Assembly: GCA_037043235.1 (NCBI GenBank)
Contig: JAWRVZ010000276.1
Span: 497,001 to 561,000, forward strand
Direction of reading: 5' to 3'
Length of the DNA stretch: 64,000 nt
Origin: Rhodeus uyekii
Taxonomy: Eukaryota > Chordata > Actinopteri > Cypriniformes > Acheilognathidae
Part shown: positions 1-10,437 of the stretch, in pieces
How the letters are laid out: each line of letters starts with the position of its first letter
Numbering within the stretch: position 1 is the first letter of the stretch
Translations under genes and position numbers: made by a program
Notes under the pieces: model-generated
The model's input: the letters and a program-made list of their open reading frames with translations, nothing else
Databases searched by the model: none
Told to the model about the DNA's origin: nothing

Positions 1-589
1 TTTTCTGTGTATTAGTGCATTATATTATAAATTATATTGAATTATAAAAATCTTTAAATTAAATGAATTGTCCTTTTTTCAAAATATTTTATGAACAACC
101 TAAGTAGTATGTGCAATTTCAAAAACACTGTTACTCAGTTTAACACTTATTTAAGTGCATTATGCATTTAAAAAAATTGTCAGTTATTGTACAATGACGC
201 AAAGCACTTTGTCACAGTTTTGTGGAACTTAAAAACACTGTTCTGCATCTTAACAAATCAAATATCAAAATATAGAAATTATCTAAAATCCATTTTCCAA
301 ATCTGGGAAGCAATTCTGAACACATGAATTGACTTCACACACTTAATCTTAAGTGGCAGATGTTTTTAAAACGAAGATCTTTGTAAAATTTGCAAGTTTA
401 TACATAAGTATGTGTTTTTAATGTAAACAAATTTACTTTATCAATTTGCGCAAACTGTAATTGAAAAAGTGCGAATTCTGTCTCGAGTTCACTAAAGACC
501 TGAAATGGTTTCTCAAACTCCTCAGCAACCCTGAAATCTTCTCTTTGTACTGTCTGACGTCATGATGAACGCTTGGAGCTGTTCTCATG
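1..589. other. AT-rich non-coding DNA
   Basis: No convincing coding segment or structured repeat is seen here. The sequence is AT-rich with scattered stops in all frames. The short minus-strand ORF at 433-642 has no recognisable motif and partly overlaps the transposase relic that follows. Confidence 0.6.
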
Positions 590-863
590 GCCTTTCGGCT
601 CTGGGTGAAAACAGATTGCTGTTTCCTCAGACCCACCAACATTTCATTTCATCAGCACAACTTCGTAGATCCGAACGACAGTGAGATCCACATGAACAAC
701 GTTGAGAATATGTGGATCCGTGCCAAACGCGAACTTAAAACACAGTTTGACTCGTCACGCATCCTTTTTCAATCCAGCCTCACGAGTTTGTGTTCCTAAA
801 TCCATTTCGAAACGATGACGTTTGCAGCAGCATTATCTGCTATAGCTGCCAATTATCCCGTGT
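590..863 (+). pseudogene. Merlin/ISXO2-like transposase C-terminal relic
   Basis: The plus-strand translation has the pattern NFVDP, about 7 residues, IHxNNVENMW, then KREL..QF..S. This is the end of the DDE domain in ISXO2-like (IS1595/Merlin) transposases, where the segment carries the last catalytic acidic residue (the E of NVENMW). After a stop near 799 the reading continues in another frame with an NPFRNDDV-like stretch and then AAALSAIAANYPV, so at least one frameshift is present. The N-terminal part is not seen and no terminal inverted repeats were found. It is therefore a dead fragment. Family assignment rests on recognising the motif order, not on a search. Confidence 0.55.
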
Positions 864-1163
864 AGATGTTGGAGTAAAACTGTTTTGCTGCATTTCTTAT
901 CTATGTACGATTATCTTTAAGTCTCATAGTGGCGCCGAATATTATATTCTTTAAGCACCGAAACTTGCTGCAGCACATGGGTTTCCCATTCACCTCCGTG
1001 AACATATAGGAAGACGTCCATTTTTCTTGAAAAATCCGACACTCTGTGTTGACTTTTCCCTTTTTTGACAAAAAATGTCGATGATGAGGTTGCCACGGCC
1101 AACAGGAAAAAGCGTAAACTGACAGAACTAAACGCCACTCAGACCCTGAAGCTCAGTGCTGCC
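864..1163. other. Unassigned DNA ending at the hAT target site
   Basis: A short lysine/arginine-rich plus reading (about 1065-1163) runs up to the hAT insertion and could continue beyond it at 2239. It may be a relic of another transposase, but nothing diagnostic is visible. Positions 1156-1163 are the left copy of the hAT target-site duplication, GTGCTGCC. Confidence 0.4.
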
Positions 1164-2238
1164 CATAGGCGGAGATTGGGGCAGTGCCCCCCAGACCAGA
1201 GCCAATTAATGCCTGCTTTGTGCTTTGAATTTTTTTTTTTATTACAGAATTCATATTTTCTCGTTTTGTCTTATCTTATTAGTTCTGTGTATAGAATGAG
1301 TAAGATATGGTTAATTCATTTTTAAATACTATATTTAATTTATTACTGTAGCTTTATTACATTCTCCCGCGATTTGCGAATCTCAAAGTATCGCGGTACG
1401 TGAGTGGACGCTCATCTCGTTCTGTTTTACTCGCTGAATAAACTAAAAATTTTTTTGTTTAAATAAATCCACTACTAAAAGTGTTTATTCTATCAGAAGA
1501 GAAGACAGTGGACATCTACGCATCTCGGAAAAAAGAGGCGGCTTCTTCTGCATTATGTAAGATATTGTAATGTCTGAAGTAGCTCTATGACAGGTCAAGG
1601 GAGGCTCTGTTTATGAACTTTAATCGGAACGAAGAACAACACACTGGAACAAGCGCACCCGCGTTGCGCGTGACCCTGGGGTACATGCTTTTTTTGCCAG
1701 GGAGTAGTTTTTCTTGCACTGAACAAGAGCAGCAGATATGAAGTTCAGATAACCATCCCCTCATCATTTGACGTGTACGATCACACCGGTGTTCATGTGT
1801 CACGTGATCATCCACTAAATTCACACGTGCTTTCACGCGATATCTGGCACTGATCCAAAAAAAGACGCGCTCAGAGCTTGTGATTCATCACAACAATTCA
1901 GTGTTTTCAACCACATAAGATTTCTTTTAGGTTTCAACAAGTTGAGCCAACAATTTGGTGACTATTTTGAATAAAAAGAAATAAATGTGATCTATTATAC
2001 AGCGCCTTTTGTGACTGCGGTATGTCACGTGACAAGCATGACGTGTTGCCATGGAAACAATGAAATATCCAAAATGGGGAGAGGGTCATTGTCAATAAAG
2101 TAATTGTTCATTGTAAATGTATTTTATATGTAGAATGTATGATATATAAATATGATATAAAAAAAAAAAAATTCTGAGCTCCTGGTCTGCTGGCCTGGTA
2201 GGTGCCCCCCCAAGCACAAAAGTGAAACTCCGCCTATG
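1164..2238. mobile_element. Non-autonomous hAT element with 8-bp TSD
   Basis: The element is bounded by perfect 11-bp terminal inverted repeats: CATAGGCGGAG at 1164-1174 and CTCCGCCTATG at 2228-2238. It is flanked on both sides by the identical octamer GTGCTGCC (1156-1163 and 2239-2246), the 8-bp target duplication expected for the hAT superfamily. It is 1,075 bp long and has no transposase ORF, so it would need a transposase in trans. Related fragments lie at 40,140-40,380, 40,873-41,054 and 60,955-61,255, showing that the family is dispersed in this genome. The exact TSD suggests it is fairly young. Confidence 0.85.
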
Positions 2239-2279
2239 GTGCTGCCGTCTGCTGTTAGTTCCTCCGAAAATGAAAATAA

Positions 2280-2370
2280 TTTTTTTCATATTGCAGATTT
2301 ATCTCCCGGGCCGGACTGAACCCCGTGGCGGGCCGGATCCGGCCCGCGGGCCGTACGTTTGACACCCCTG
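2280..2370 (-). mobile_element. Terminal fragment of a second hAT-like element
   Basis: On the minus strand this starts with CAGGGGTGTCAAACGTACGG and continues into a GC-rich stretch that can pair with itself (GGCCGGATCCGGCC). CAGGGGTGTCAAAC-type ends are characteristic of a common vertebrate hAT group. Only one end is visible, directly abutting the L2 LINE at about 2371. No matching opposite terminus was found nearby, so this is a truncated piece. Confidence 0.6.
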
Positions 2371-2717
2371 CTGTACAGGCTTCCTTTGGGTGCAGTTATT
2401 AGGAAGCATGGCATTAGCTTTTACTATTACGCTAATGATACTCAGCTCTATATTTCTTCTCATCCTGATGAAACGCACCAATTCACTAAATTAACAGAAT
2501 GCATAACTGATATAAAAAAATTGGATGACTAATAACTTTCTACTGCTTAATTCTGAAAAAAAACAGAGATTCTAATTATTAGACCAAAAGGTTCTGCATG
2601 TAATAATCTAGACTACTGCCTAACACTCGATGGCTGTTCTGTCAAGTCTTCGTCGTCAGTTAGAACCCTGGGTGTGCTCTTTGATATGAATCTTTCATTT
2701 GAAACCCACGTTTCTAG
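2371..2717 (+). pseudogene. L2-type LINE reverse transcriptase fragment (5' part)
   Basis: The plus-strand translation gives an RT palm segment with YYANDTQLYIS (degenerate YADDTQ), followed by TDIKKWM..NFL.LNSEKTEIL and a TLGVLFD..LSFETHVSSV block. These are the hallmarks of L2/CR1-clade LINE RTs. The D of the YADD box is replaced by N and there is an in-frame stop, so it is dead. The reading stops at 2717 where a provirus is inserted; the same LINE resumes at 17,691 and ends at about 18,478. The 5' end is truncated. Confidence 0.75.
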
Positions 2718-3142
2718 TGTAGGGTTACAGTTAAGACCCGAGGACCAGATATGTTGAATGAAGACCAGGGGCCTCATGTATCAACACTACTTACGCACAA
2801 AAACATTGCGTTCGCCAGCTTTCACGCTCACGGTGGGATGTACTAAAAGTGAAACTAACGTGACAATGTGCGTTTCTCCACGGCAAGTTCATGGCTGGCG
2901 TAAGTTCATTTCTCATAGTTTTGTCCGTTGGCGACTACTACAGGCAATGAAGTGAAGCTGCAAACATTATACAACGAATTGTTCCTCAAGTCTGTGGGAA
3001 GCATTGCTATTAATTTGCAATGTATAAAATAATTGATACCATATATATTGTCACACAAGCCTTATGGGAATATTCTATAAATTATGCAATTAAGTAAGAA
3101 CATATAAAAGCAAGTGCAAATTGACACAACCCTTAGTCTGGC

Positions 3143-3740
3143 AATGGCAGCTTTGGCAATATTAGAGGACACTGCTAATGGCAGAATCCGAAGAGAACGA
3201 GTTTTTAGGGACCACAATGATTTTCTGGCCCAGGATGATGACTGGCTAATCAGCCATGTCAGATTTACAAGGGCTATCCTCCGAATCTAATTGGGTCCGA
3301 ATCTAGAGAGAGAGACAGCGAGGAAACACACAATACCCATCCGTTACAGGTGCTGACAACGCTTAGTTTCCTGGCAAATGATTATTTCCAAAGGGAACTG
3401 GCAGACCGCTCAGAAATAAGCGAGTCGTCTTTGAGCCGCGCAACGCCGCGCAACGCCGCGCAATGCACATTTGATGGTTCATATATGATGCAGTTGACCA
3501 GCCAAACATTAAAATGCAATTTGCAACGATAGCCGGTTTCCCTAATGTAAACGGAGCGATCGACTGCACACACATATAAGGCACCATCTGAAGATGAATT
3601 TGCATATGTGAATCGGAAACATTTCTATTCAATAAATGTGCAGATTATATGTGATGCGCAAATACGCCTAACAAATATTGTAGCAAGATCAAACAGCATG
3701 GTTGAGTGCGCGATGGGTGGCTTCTTGGTGAGTGATGCAT
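3143..3740 (+). pseudogene. Decayed HARBI1-like transposase
   Basis: The plus-strand reading starts with MAALAILEDTANGRIRRERV and RDHNDFLAQDDDWL, then RFTRAIL, ERETARKHTIPIRY, LANDYFQRELADRSEISESSLSRA, AGFPNVNGAIDCTHI and ICDAQ.RLTNIVAR. This is the order of the HARBI1-type DDE transposase, including the GxIDCTH segment that carries a catalytic aspartate. Several stops and frameshifts break it (for example after 3288 and near 3350). A further piece with a GDRGYPLKT-like block appears at about 4,690-4,780, beyond a nested insertion. The encoded enzyme would normally cut and paste the element together with a Myb-like partner; no partner ORF is recognised here. Confidence 0.75.
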
Positions 3741-3764
3741 TTAAAGTTATGGTTCTATCTAATA

Positions 3765-4641
3765 GAGGAGCGTGGGGCACAACGTAACACTTTTTGGTTT
3801 TAGCCAAATAATGAACAAAGTAATAGGGTTAGACAAACCATATTTTTATACAAACAACATACAAGCCTCTCCTATAAATGAGCACTGTTTTCATGTTCGT
3901 TGGACCTACCGTTTCTGTGCAGTATCGGCAAAAGCGCAAGGAGTAAAATGTTACTTCTTACCCGTGAGCGGGGCTCGTTGTAACAGACAGCTGGTTAGTT
4001 TTAACACCATGTTATCCAATGCATGTTCATTCACGTATTTTTATTTGTTTAAAAAAGTTGCGTCTTGATGATCATAAGAATAACTTATGAATTAAATATA
4101 TTTTTCCCTTTATTTTTTACATTTGTTATGCTTTGAACAATGTAATGACATGAATGACATGAATGACATGACGTTTTAATAAGTTAATACAATGCAAAAT
4201 ATATGATTAATGATGCAGCCTATTCAATGTGGCTTAGTTGTAACATAGTGTTACAACTAACCCCGCGCTGTCTTGTTTACCTCAGGACGGGCTAGCAGTC
4301 GCTATGTGTTTTTCACGTCTTTCAAAATGGTACCATCATTTAGCCAAGAAGATGGTAATCATAACAATATAAGATTGGACTAACATGCTTTCACACATTC
4401 TTTGAAAATCGAAAAATAACTACTAGCCTATATCAAAAAATATTTACATGCTGCCAAAAGAGTTTTTCCTGTGGTTCTCATCCAAACTTCGCTGCAATTT
4501 CTCGAAAGCTGGCCAGATGACATGTGAAAACAGTGTGATGAAAAGCCCGTTAGCACGTCACATTTAAGACCGTGCAACTACAGGTATCTAAAAAGTCTAT
4601 GTTACTATTTACCCCGCGTTACTTTGTGCCCCGCGCTCCCC
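3765..4641. mobile_element. TA-flanked inverted-repeat element nested in Harbinger
   Basis: The left end GAGGAGCGTGGGGCACAACG and the right end (inverted: GGGGAGCGCGGGGCACAAAG) form a TIR of at least 20 bp with few mismatches, flanked by TA on both sides (3763-3764 and 4642-4643). It interrupts the HARBI1-like reading. No transposase was recognised; the ORF at 3772-4068 has no family motif. A TA duplication suggests mobilisation by a Tc1/mariner-type enzyme, which is inference. It contains a perfect 12-bp inverted repeat at 4234-4260. Confidence 0.6.
4234..4260. repeat. Perfect 12-bp palindrome with 3-bp spacer
   Basis: TTAGTTGTAACA (4234-4245) is followed by TAG and then its exact reverse complement (4249-4260). 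It lies roughly in the middle of the nested TA-flanked element. The motif TGTTACAACTAAC also resembles the element's subterminal sequence. Confidence 0.8.
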
Positions 4642-5882
4642 TAGTACTTTTTATTGTTATTTATTTGGATTTAATTATACAACAACCCTTCAGGAGACCG
4701 CGGTTATCCACTAAAGACAATTGCAAGACAATTTACAGTGCGACTTTCAGATCCAAACGCACTGACGGCACTCATATTTTTTTCCTTTTGTTTTTAATAA
4801 TTCCGGAGAAAAAAAATCCAAATATATATTTTTTCTAATTTCTACCTCCGATAGTAGCACCTCCAATTCACTTTCTGTAAAGTTTCGTTTTCATGCCGCT
4901 TGCTTTAGCCATTTTCTTACTGCTTTCTTTTGACCAAGTGGACTCATTACCATATTTAAATGAGTTTAATGAAGGGAGGAGACTGGGTGGAGTGTTGTGC
5001 TCGTGCATGTGCGCTCAATTTCACGTTAATCGGGATGTACAAAGAGAATATGCGTGGGATCCTTCGAACGCAGAGATTGATACATCTGGATTTTTTTGTG
5101 CGTTCGCACATTCACAGCTTTGTCCGTACGCAATGTTTTAGTATGAAATCAACGCAAGTCTAAGTACATGAGGCCCCAGGAGTCAGAAGTGCAGTCAATA
5201 GTAGAAATTTTCGTGAAGTATAGTTTACAGTTTCATCAGCAGAAGCCAGCTTCAGGTCTCAAAAGGAGTTTGTAGGCCGCCCCCCATACAATAACATTGT
5301 TACAGCAATTATACTCGAACAGAGGGTGCTAACTACGTCAATGATGACGTTTAAATGATTCTGATTGGCTAAGAAAGAAAGAAAAACAAAACTAGTAATT
5401 TTCCACACAAGAGCAGACAGTCTGAAGCATATCTTCGTTGATCACATGGTTGACGGGTTTGACATGGTTGTCGAGAACAACAAGTCATTCCGTCTCCTGA
5501 TGGTGCCAGTTAATCACCTCACCAATACAGACCATATTAACGCACACACACAGATACACCGCTTCTCCAAGGCTGAACTCTGCTCAGGCTCCAACAATCA
5601 ACAGGAACAGTACCCAAAACATTCTGATAACATTCTCTATCTGTTGAGAAGTGCTGACAATATTCATCCTTACTCTATGGAAAACTACAGAAAAGTAAAG
5701 AAAGGTTTTTAACTAATAAAAAGCCTAACTTGATCATAAATCACTCTTTACAACTCATTCAAATAAGAAAAAGGAAAAAGAACATATGAAAAATAAGACA
5801 AAGAAAAGAATATAGGTACAAATAAGAAAAATGAAAATATATATACACAATGTAAATAGAAGAGACAAGAGATTTTGATTAT

Positions 5883-5904
5883 CCGCCTTCAATCCCCCAT
5901 TTTA
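5883..5904 (-). promoter_or_regulatory. Proviral polypurine tract
   Basis: Read on the minus strand, AAAATGGGGGATTGAAGGCG lies between the end of the env-like gene and the 3' LTR. This is the expected place and composition for the RNase H-resistant primer of plus-strand synthesis. The exact LTR start cannot be fixed because the two LTRs differ on this side. Confidence 0.55.
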
Positions 5905-6076
5905 GACCAATGTGGGGTCCAATACCACCACGTCAGGTCTATCCAGTGAGGTCGCTACGGAAGGCCGGAGTGGTGACACATGCTTCCCTGACGGGTCACA
6001 GTTGTCTCTTCACCCCATCATGGACAAGCCGGATACTAAAAATTCCGGTCCCCATGGAAGGGGCTCTCCAACCTTC

Positions 6077-8165
6077 CACTCACAACAGGGCGTTGAGCTT
6101 CTCTCTTGTCAGTTGGTTGTTCAAGCGGTTGGTCAGCTGTACCAGCTTCATCTCCTCCTCCACAGGATTAATAGTCCTGCAGGCAGATTTAAAGACATAC
6201 AAACAAAAACAAAAAAAACGGATACACATCCCCAATCCGATACATGCACCAAAGGCATAAACTAGATATTTAACTATGCCCATGGCCAAGTCCTCTGGTG
6301 CCGCAACAAACTCCAACGGTTTCTGTAACATCAGTGAACATGGACCCTACGCTGAACACGACCAAAAAAGCTACAGACATGCTGGTGGGCCCGTCAGGTT
6401 TTGTGACAAATGGAGTCCCATCTGATCTAAGCCACACTGAATTTAGATACTCATAGCCTGCGAACGTTTAAGTTCCTTTCATTTGTTTTAGGAACTTCTC
6501 AATGTAATTCACGCGGTCAGTCTTCAATTTTGGATAATACTTGGTTTTACGCTTCATTTTAGCAAAACACAACCCTAATTCAGCACAAGTACCATGTTTG
6601 CACGTTTTGGCCGGGTACCATGAAGGTCCCAAAGAATGTACCAGCTTATGTTTGGCACAATTGCTGGAATTTGGTTTGGAAGAAAGATCTCTAATCTCTT
6701 GTACTGGTGGAATCGGTCGTAAAAACTGACGAAATTGAATTTCCTTATCGAACCATGTCCTAACGCTACATCTGACCTCTGAGACCACATAAACACCTGA
6801 AACGGTATAATACCGTAAATAATAGTAATACCGGTATAATACCGAAAATACCTCCAAGCCAAATCATCAATCGTCACTGGTACGCGAGAGATTTCCACTC
6901 TACTGACTGCCATTTCCAAAAACAAGTGAAACATGTTAATATGCATCCAAGCAGTAACACTGTAGGCTGGGGATGTGGCGCTATTACATTTACTTCCAAG
7001 ATGGTCATGCAACTGTTTCATTTCGAAGATGGTTTTGTTTGCCATAATCAAAGCAAAATTATATTGATACAAAACATCCATAAGACTAGCCCAGGTATAA
7101 TCGGGTTTAACAAAAGACGAATTGCAAAGTTCCCATGGAATGGGCATATCCTTGACCCCTGCGATAGCTGCTGCGACATTCTTACATTTTCTAGTTTGTT
7201 CAGGAGGGAAGTTTTTAAAGAACCACTTCTGGATCTCCTTACCCAGACAGCGTTCCACGTGCATTGTCTCTTTCCACGGATCATCTAACCTGGTGTATCT
7301 AGGCCATGAAAGAGAAAAAGCATTCACAAGAGGCAAATCATTATTACTACCGTTTAGATCGAAGTTGTCCTTATCAGTCTTGTCCATTCGTCCTAACTTG
7401 TAACAGACTGAACCATAAGACCTGTCTGCATCCCATCGAACCAAATGAACTTTAGTTGGCTTCAAAACTCCCCATCTCCTCAAAAGTTTAACCTTTAACA
7501 CCTCTTCATACCATTCAGAGTTAGGATCCCCTCTAAACACCACATTTGAGTTCAGGCAACTTGAGGAAACTGCCTTAACAACCTTGTTGAATTCTTGATT
7601 CCCAGCCTGTGGTAGAAAGTAAGACATAATATGTCGGGGGTCGGGTGCGCTTGGGTATAATGGCAATTTAAATGGTTTACCACCCAATATTATGTGGGCA
7701 TCCCCAGAATTCACAGTCTGTCGTTTCTTTTGCTCTGAACTATTGTCAACAAACTTCTGGTACAGCACGTATCTATGGACTTCACCTAAACAAACACTTT
7801 GATTTTTGCTGGTCATGGCAATTGGAATCCAGCTTAATGAGCTGAAGTTGCTCTGAAACACGCTCACTCCACTGTCGTTTAACCATTGGCCTGTTTGCAT
7901 AATGAGGGTGTTCTCTGGATAATTTGGGGAGTGACCAAGCCAAAAAGGTCACTGTCTCATTTCTGTCCAAACGATAACATCTATCAATAACCTTACGATA
8001 CATACTTGGAATCAAATTTAGACCCTCAGTTGAATTTAGGCATGGGTATTTAACCCATGATGGATGGTTATCAGTTATCTCACATTCCCAATTGGTCGAA
8101 AAGGCATGAAATCGACCTGTCCAGAGAGAAATTTGAATCCACATCAAGAAAGATAATGCAGTCAA
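6077..8165 (-). pseudogene. Env-like membrane glycoprotein, frameshifted
   Basis: Four minus-strand reading pieces line up in order. The first (8165-7782) starts with a Met and a hydrophobic leader that looks like a signal peptide. A long central piece (about 7900-6850) has several N-x-S/T sites. A cysteine-rich piece follows (about 6830-6468). The last piece (6331-6080) has one hydrophobic membrane-spanning stretch and a short charged tail. The pieces need at least three frame changes plus a stop near 6465, so the gene is dead. Its position just before the polypurine tract and LTR, with signal peptide and single TM anchor, fits a retroviral envelope. I do not recognise the specific Env family and no CX6CC motif is obvious. 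Confidence 0.6.
6803..6844. repeat. Duplicated 13-bp palindrome inside env pseudogene
   Basis: CGGTATAATACCG occurs at 6803-6815 and 6832-6844. Each copy is a perfect 6-1-6 inverted repeat. The pair sits where the env reading frame changes, so it may be part of a small disrupting insertion. Confidence 0.7.
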
Positions 8166-8783
8166 TATCAGAACTATGAAAGAGATCGGAAATTACAGAG
8201 GTGGTCTAAATAAAATAAACAATGAAAGAATAGATAACTCCCATAATAATCTGTCTAAGCTTTGAGTTTCTACTGAAAGTGTCATTCATTTATCAGGTAA
8301 ATAGCATGTACCATCTTAATTGCAGGACATCTTAAAATTTTCTTTTTCAAAAACAGAAATAAAAAATGAAACAAATTCAAATAGTCATTTCAATAATTAT
8401 TTCCACTGAAACAAATAATTTCACAGTATTCAAACCATGTGAACATTCCAAAATTCAAAATCAAATAATAATGATTTCCTTTAAAGTCAATTTTGTTCTC
8501 AGTATCTCAGTTTGTTAAACCTGCTTATGCGTTATGACCAAAATCTAAACCCTTTCATTGTCATTTGGCTCATCAGATACCATTAGGTTTGCTATCTTTC
8601 AAATTTGTTATAAGCTGAACAAGAACTGTCAGATTTCCATAATATATTGATTTAAAAGTGTTCTTAAATTGATCCAAATCATATCTGAATTTTTCTGTTC
8701 ACAACGTTAATTTTATTTCTTGTCAAGGTTTTTCTCTATCAAATGTTTAGTTTTTCTGATCCCAAAAATATTATCAGCATTTA
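8166..8783. other. AT-rich proviral interior without genes
   Basis: No coding motif or clear repeat is seen. The stretch separates the env-like pseudogene from a LINE relic. Confidence 0.5.
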
Positions 8784-10010
8784 AAAAAGAGGGGTAACAG
8801 ATGAAACGAAAGTCCCAGGATTGACTTAAATAAGTCCTATCTTTTAGAATTCTGAAACATATAGGAAGCCATTGTTGTTAGATAAGCACTGGAATGTGTA
8901 CTCTCTCTTCTTAGTTAGAAGCCTAGCAGCTGAATTCTGAACGAGCTGCAGGAGAGAGACCTGACTCACACCCAGATACATTATAATTCAAACGGCATAA
9001 AAGCATGCACAACTTTCTCCATGTCATAAAAACAGAGGATAGACTTCAACTTAGATACAGAGCTAAGATGATTAAAACTATTTTTAACAAATGCATTAAT
9101 TTGATGATCAAATTTGAGCTCAGAGTCAAAAATGACTCCTAGGTTTTTCAAACTATAAAGATTTTGCCCTGAAAGGAATCCCAGGCAGTCAATGACATCA
9201 TAAAGACATCCCTTATTACCAAATAAAATAAACTCAGACTCATTCAGCTGGAGAAAAATCTTTAGCCAGCATTTAACTCTATCTAAACATTCAAACAAAG
9301 ATTGAATGGATACTTGATAATACTTGAGTCATCAGCATACAAATTATAATGAATTGCATATTTTTCAAAGATCACTTCCAAAGGGAGCATATAGAGGGAG
9401 AATAAAACTGGCCCCAAAATTGAGCCATGAGGGACCCCATACAAAAGAGGGGTAACAGATGAAACGAAAGTCCCAGGATTGACTTAAATAAGTCCTATCT
9501 TTTAGAAATGAGTAAAACCATTCCAGGGCTAAACCCTCAATGCCAACCAAATCTCAAAGACAATCAATGAAAATCTTATGGTCAACGGTATCAAATGACA
9601 CAGTTAGATTTAACAGTAATGAAAAACAACACACTTTCTAAAATCCATACTATGTAGAATATCATTTATAACTTTCAAAAGAGCGGACTCTGTATTATGA
9701 CCACGCTTGTGTGTTGGGCCGGAAACATACTGTAAAAAAATCAAAAGGCTCTAATAAAGCTACATAATCTTTCACCAAGGGCTTTAAAGGACAACAAACA
9801 TGTATGTTGAAGTCTCTCAAAATTAAAAATATTGTCAAAAGAAGGGACCATAACAGATAAAAGTTCAGAAAACTCATTTATAAAATCCCCATTCCTGTTT
9901 GGAGGTCTATATATTAGGGCAGATAACAGATTTAGACGAATTCAAAATTATTAACTGAGTTTCAAACCTTCTAATTACTCAGTAAGTAAATGTTCTGCCC
10001 TTGAATTTAT
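8784..10010 (-). pseudogene. Minus-strand LINE relic (endonuclease and RT pieces)
   Basis: Read right to left, 9877-9695 gives an endonuclease-like segment with L.DFNIHVCCP (the GDFNIH motif of apurinic-type LINE endonucleases). Then 9550-9365 gives an RT segment GLALEWFYSFLKDRTYL, and 9298-8981 gives LNESEFILFGNK and LKNLGVIFDSELKFDHQI, typical of the RT thumb of L2/CR1-like LINEs. The order is right but frames change and the central palm is missing. A 62-bp block at about 8788-8850 is repeated at 9446-9508, so part has been duplicated. Confidence 0.7.
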
Positions 10011-10194
10011 CTTTAAAAATATTACTTGTGCTTTAATCCCTAAGTCACACAGACAGTCTCATGGCTGCTGTTTCATTAACCCTTTTGTATGAATGGCTGA
10101 TCCAATGTCATGTATCCACTTAATGGATGGAAATCAATAAACACTTTTTATAAGTTATATTCACTCCTTTGATCGCCCACCGGCCTTTCCTAGA
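10011..10194. other. Unassigned short stretch
   Basis: No feature recognised between the LINE relic and the second env fragment. Confidence 0.4.
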
Positions 10195-10432
10195 TCTGAG
10201 GGTGCTCTCTGGATAATTTGGAGGGTGACTTTAGCCAATGTGTCACACTATCTCTGCCGTCAAGTCTTATAACGTCAAGTCTATAACACTCGGATCACTC
10301 ATAGTTGATAGTATTTAGACCCTCAGTTGAATTTAGACAGGGGTTTTAAACCCATAATGGACGGCAATCTTCAGCTTCACAATTTCAACTTACACAATTA
10401 TTTGAACTAATCCAGAGAATAACTTGAAATTA
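10195..10432 (-). pseudogene. Second copy of the env-like 5' region
   Basis: This segment matches 7905-8140 with many substitutions and small indels. Shared blocks include CTCTGGATAATTTGG, TTTAGACCCTCAGTTGAATT and ACCCATRATGGA. It represents the N-terminal part of the env-like gene in the same minus orientation. It is cut at 10,437 by the LTR retrotransposon. Two copies of the same gene segment in one provirus imply two related proviruses or an internal duplication. Confidence 0.7.
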
Positions 10433-10437
10433 ACATC

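Larger units (their letters stand above)
2769..5176 (+). mobile_element. PIF/Harbinger DNA transposon
   Basis: The termini are GGGCCTCATGTA at 2769-2780 and its inverted copy ending at 5176. The trinucleotide CAG flanks both sides (2766-2768 and 5177-5179), matching the CWG/TWA 3-bp duplications of this superfamily. The unoccupied version of the site is present in the window in the other proviral LTR (about 17,025-17,040), which confirms both edges. The element carries a decayed HARBI1-like transposase and a nested TA-flanked element. Length without that nested element is about 1.5 kb. Confidence 0.85.
2718..5890 (-). repeat. Proviral 3' LTR split by a Harbinger element
   Basis: Without the 2,408-bp Harbinger insertion (2769-5176) and its 3-bp duplication, about 760 bp remain. 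Positions 2718-2768 plus 5180-5573 match 16,980-17,371 of the other LTR almost base for base, beginning TGTAGGG. From about 5574 to 5890 (the U3 side on the minus strand) the sequence does not resemble the other LTR. The right boundary is approximate and set by the polypurine tract. Short ORFs here, such as 5365-5712, overlap the LTR and are not genes. Confidence 0.65.

Noticed and set aside
5365..5712. 115-codon plus ORF
   Set aside because: Lies across the LTR; the matching LTR at 17,220 breaks the frame and there is no domain.
5910..6265. Two overlapping plus ORFs of about 116 codons
   Set aside because: They are antisense to the polypurine tract and env tail region and show no protein features.
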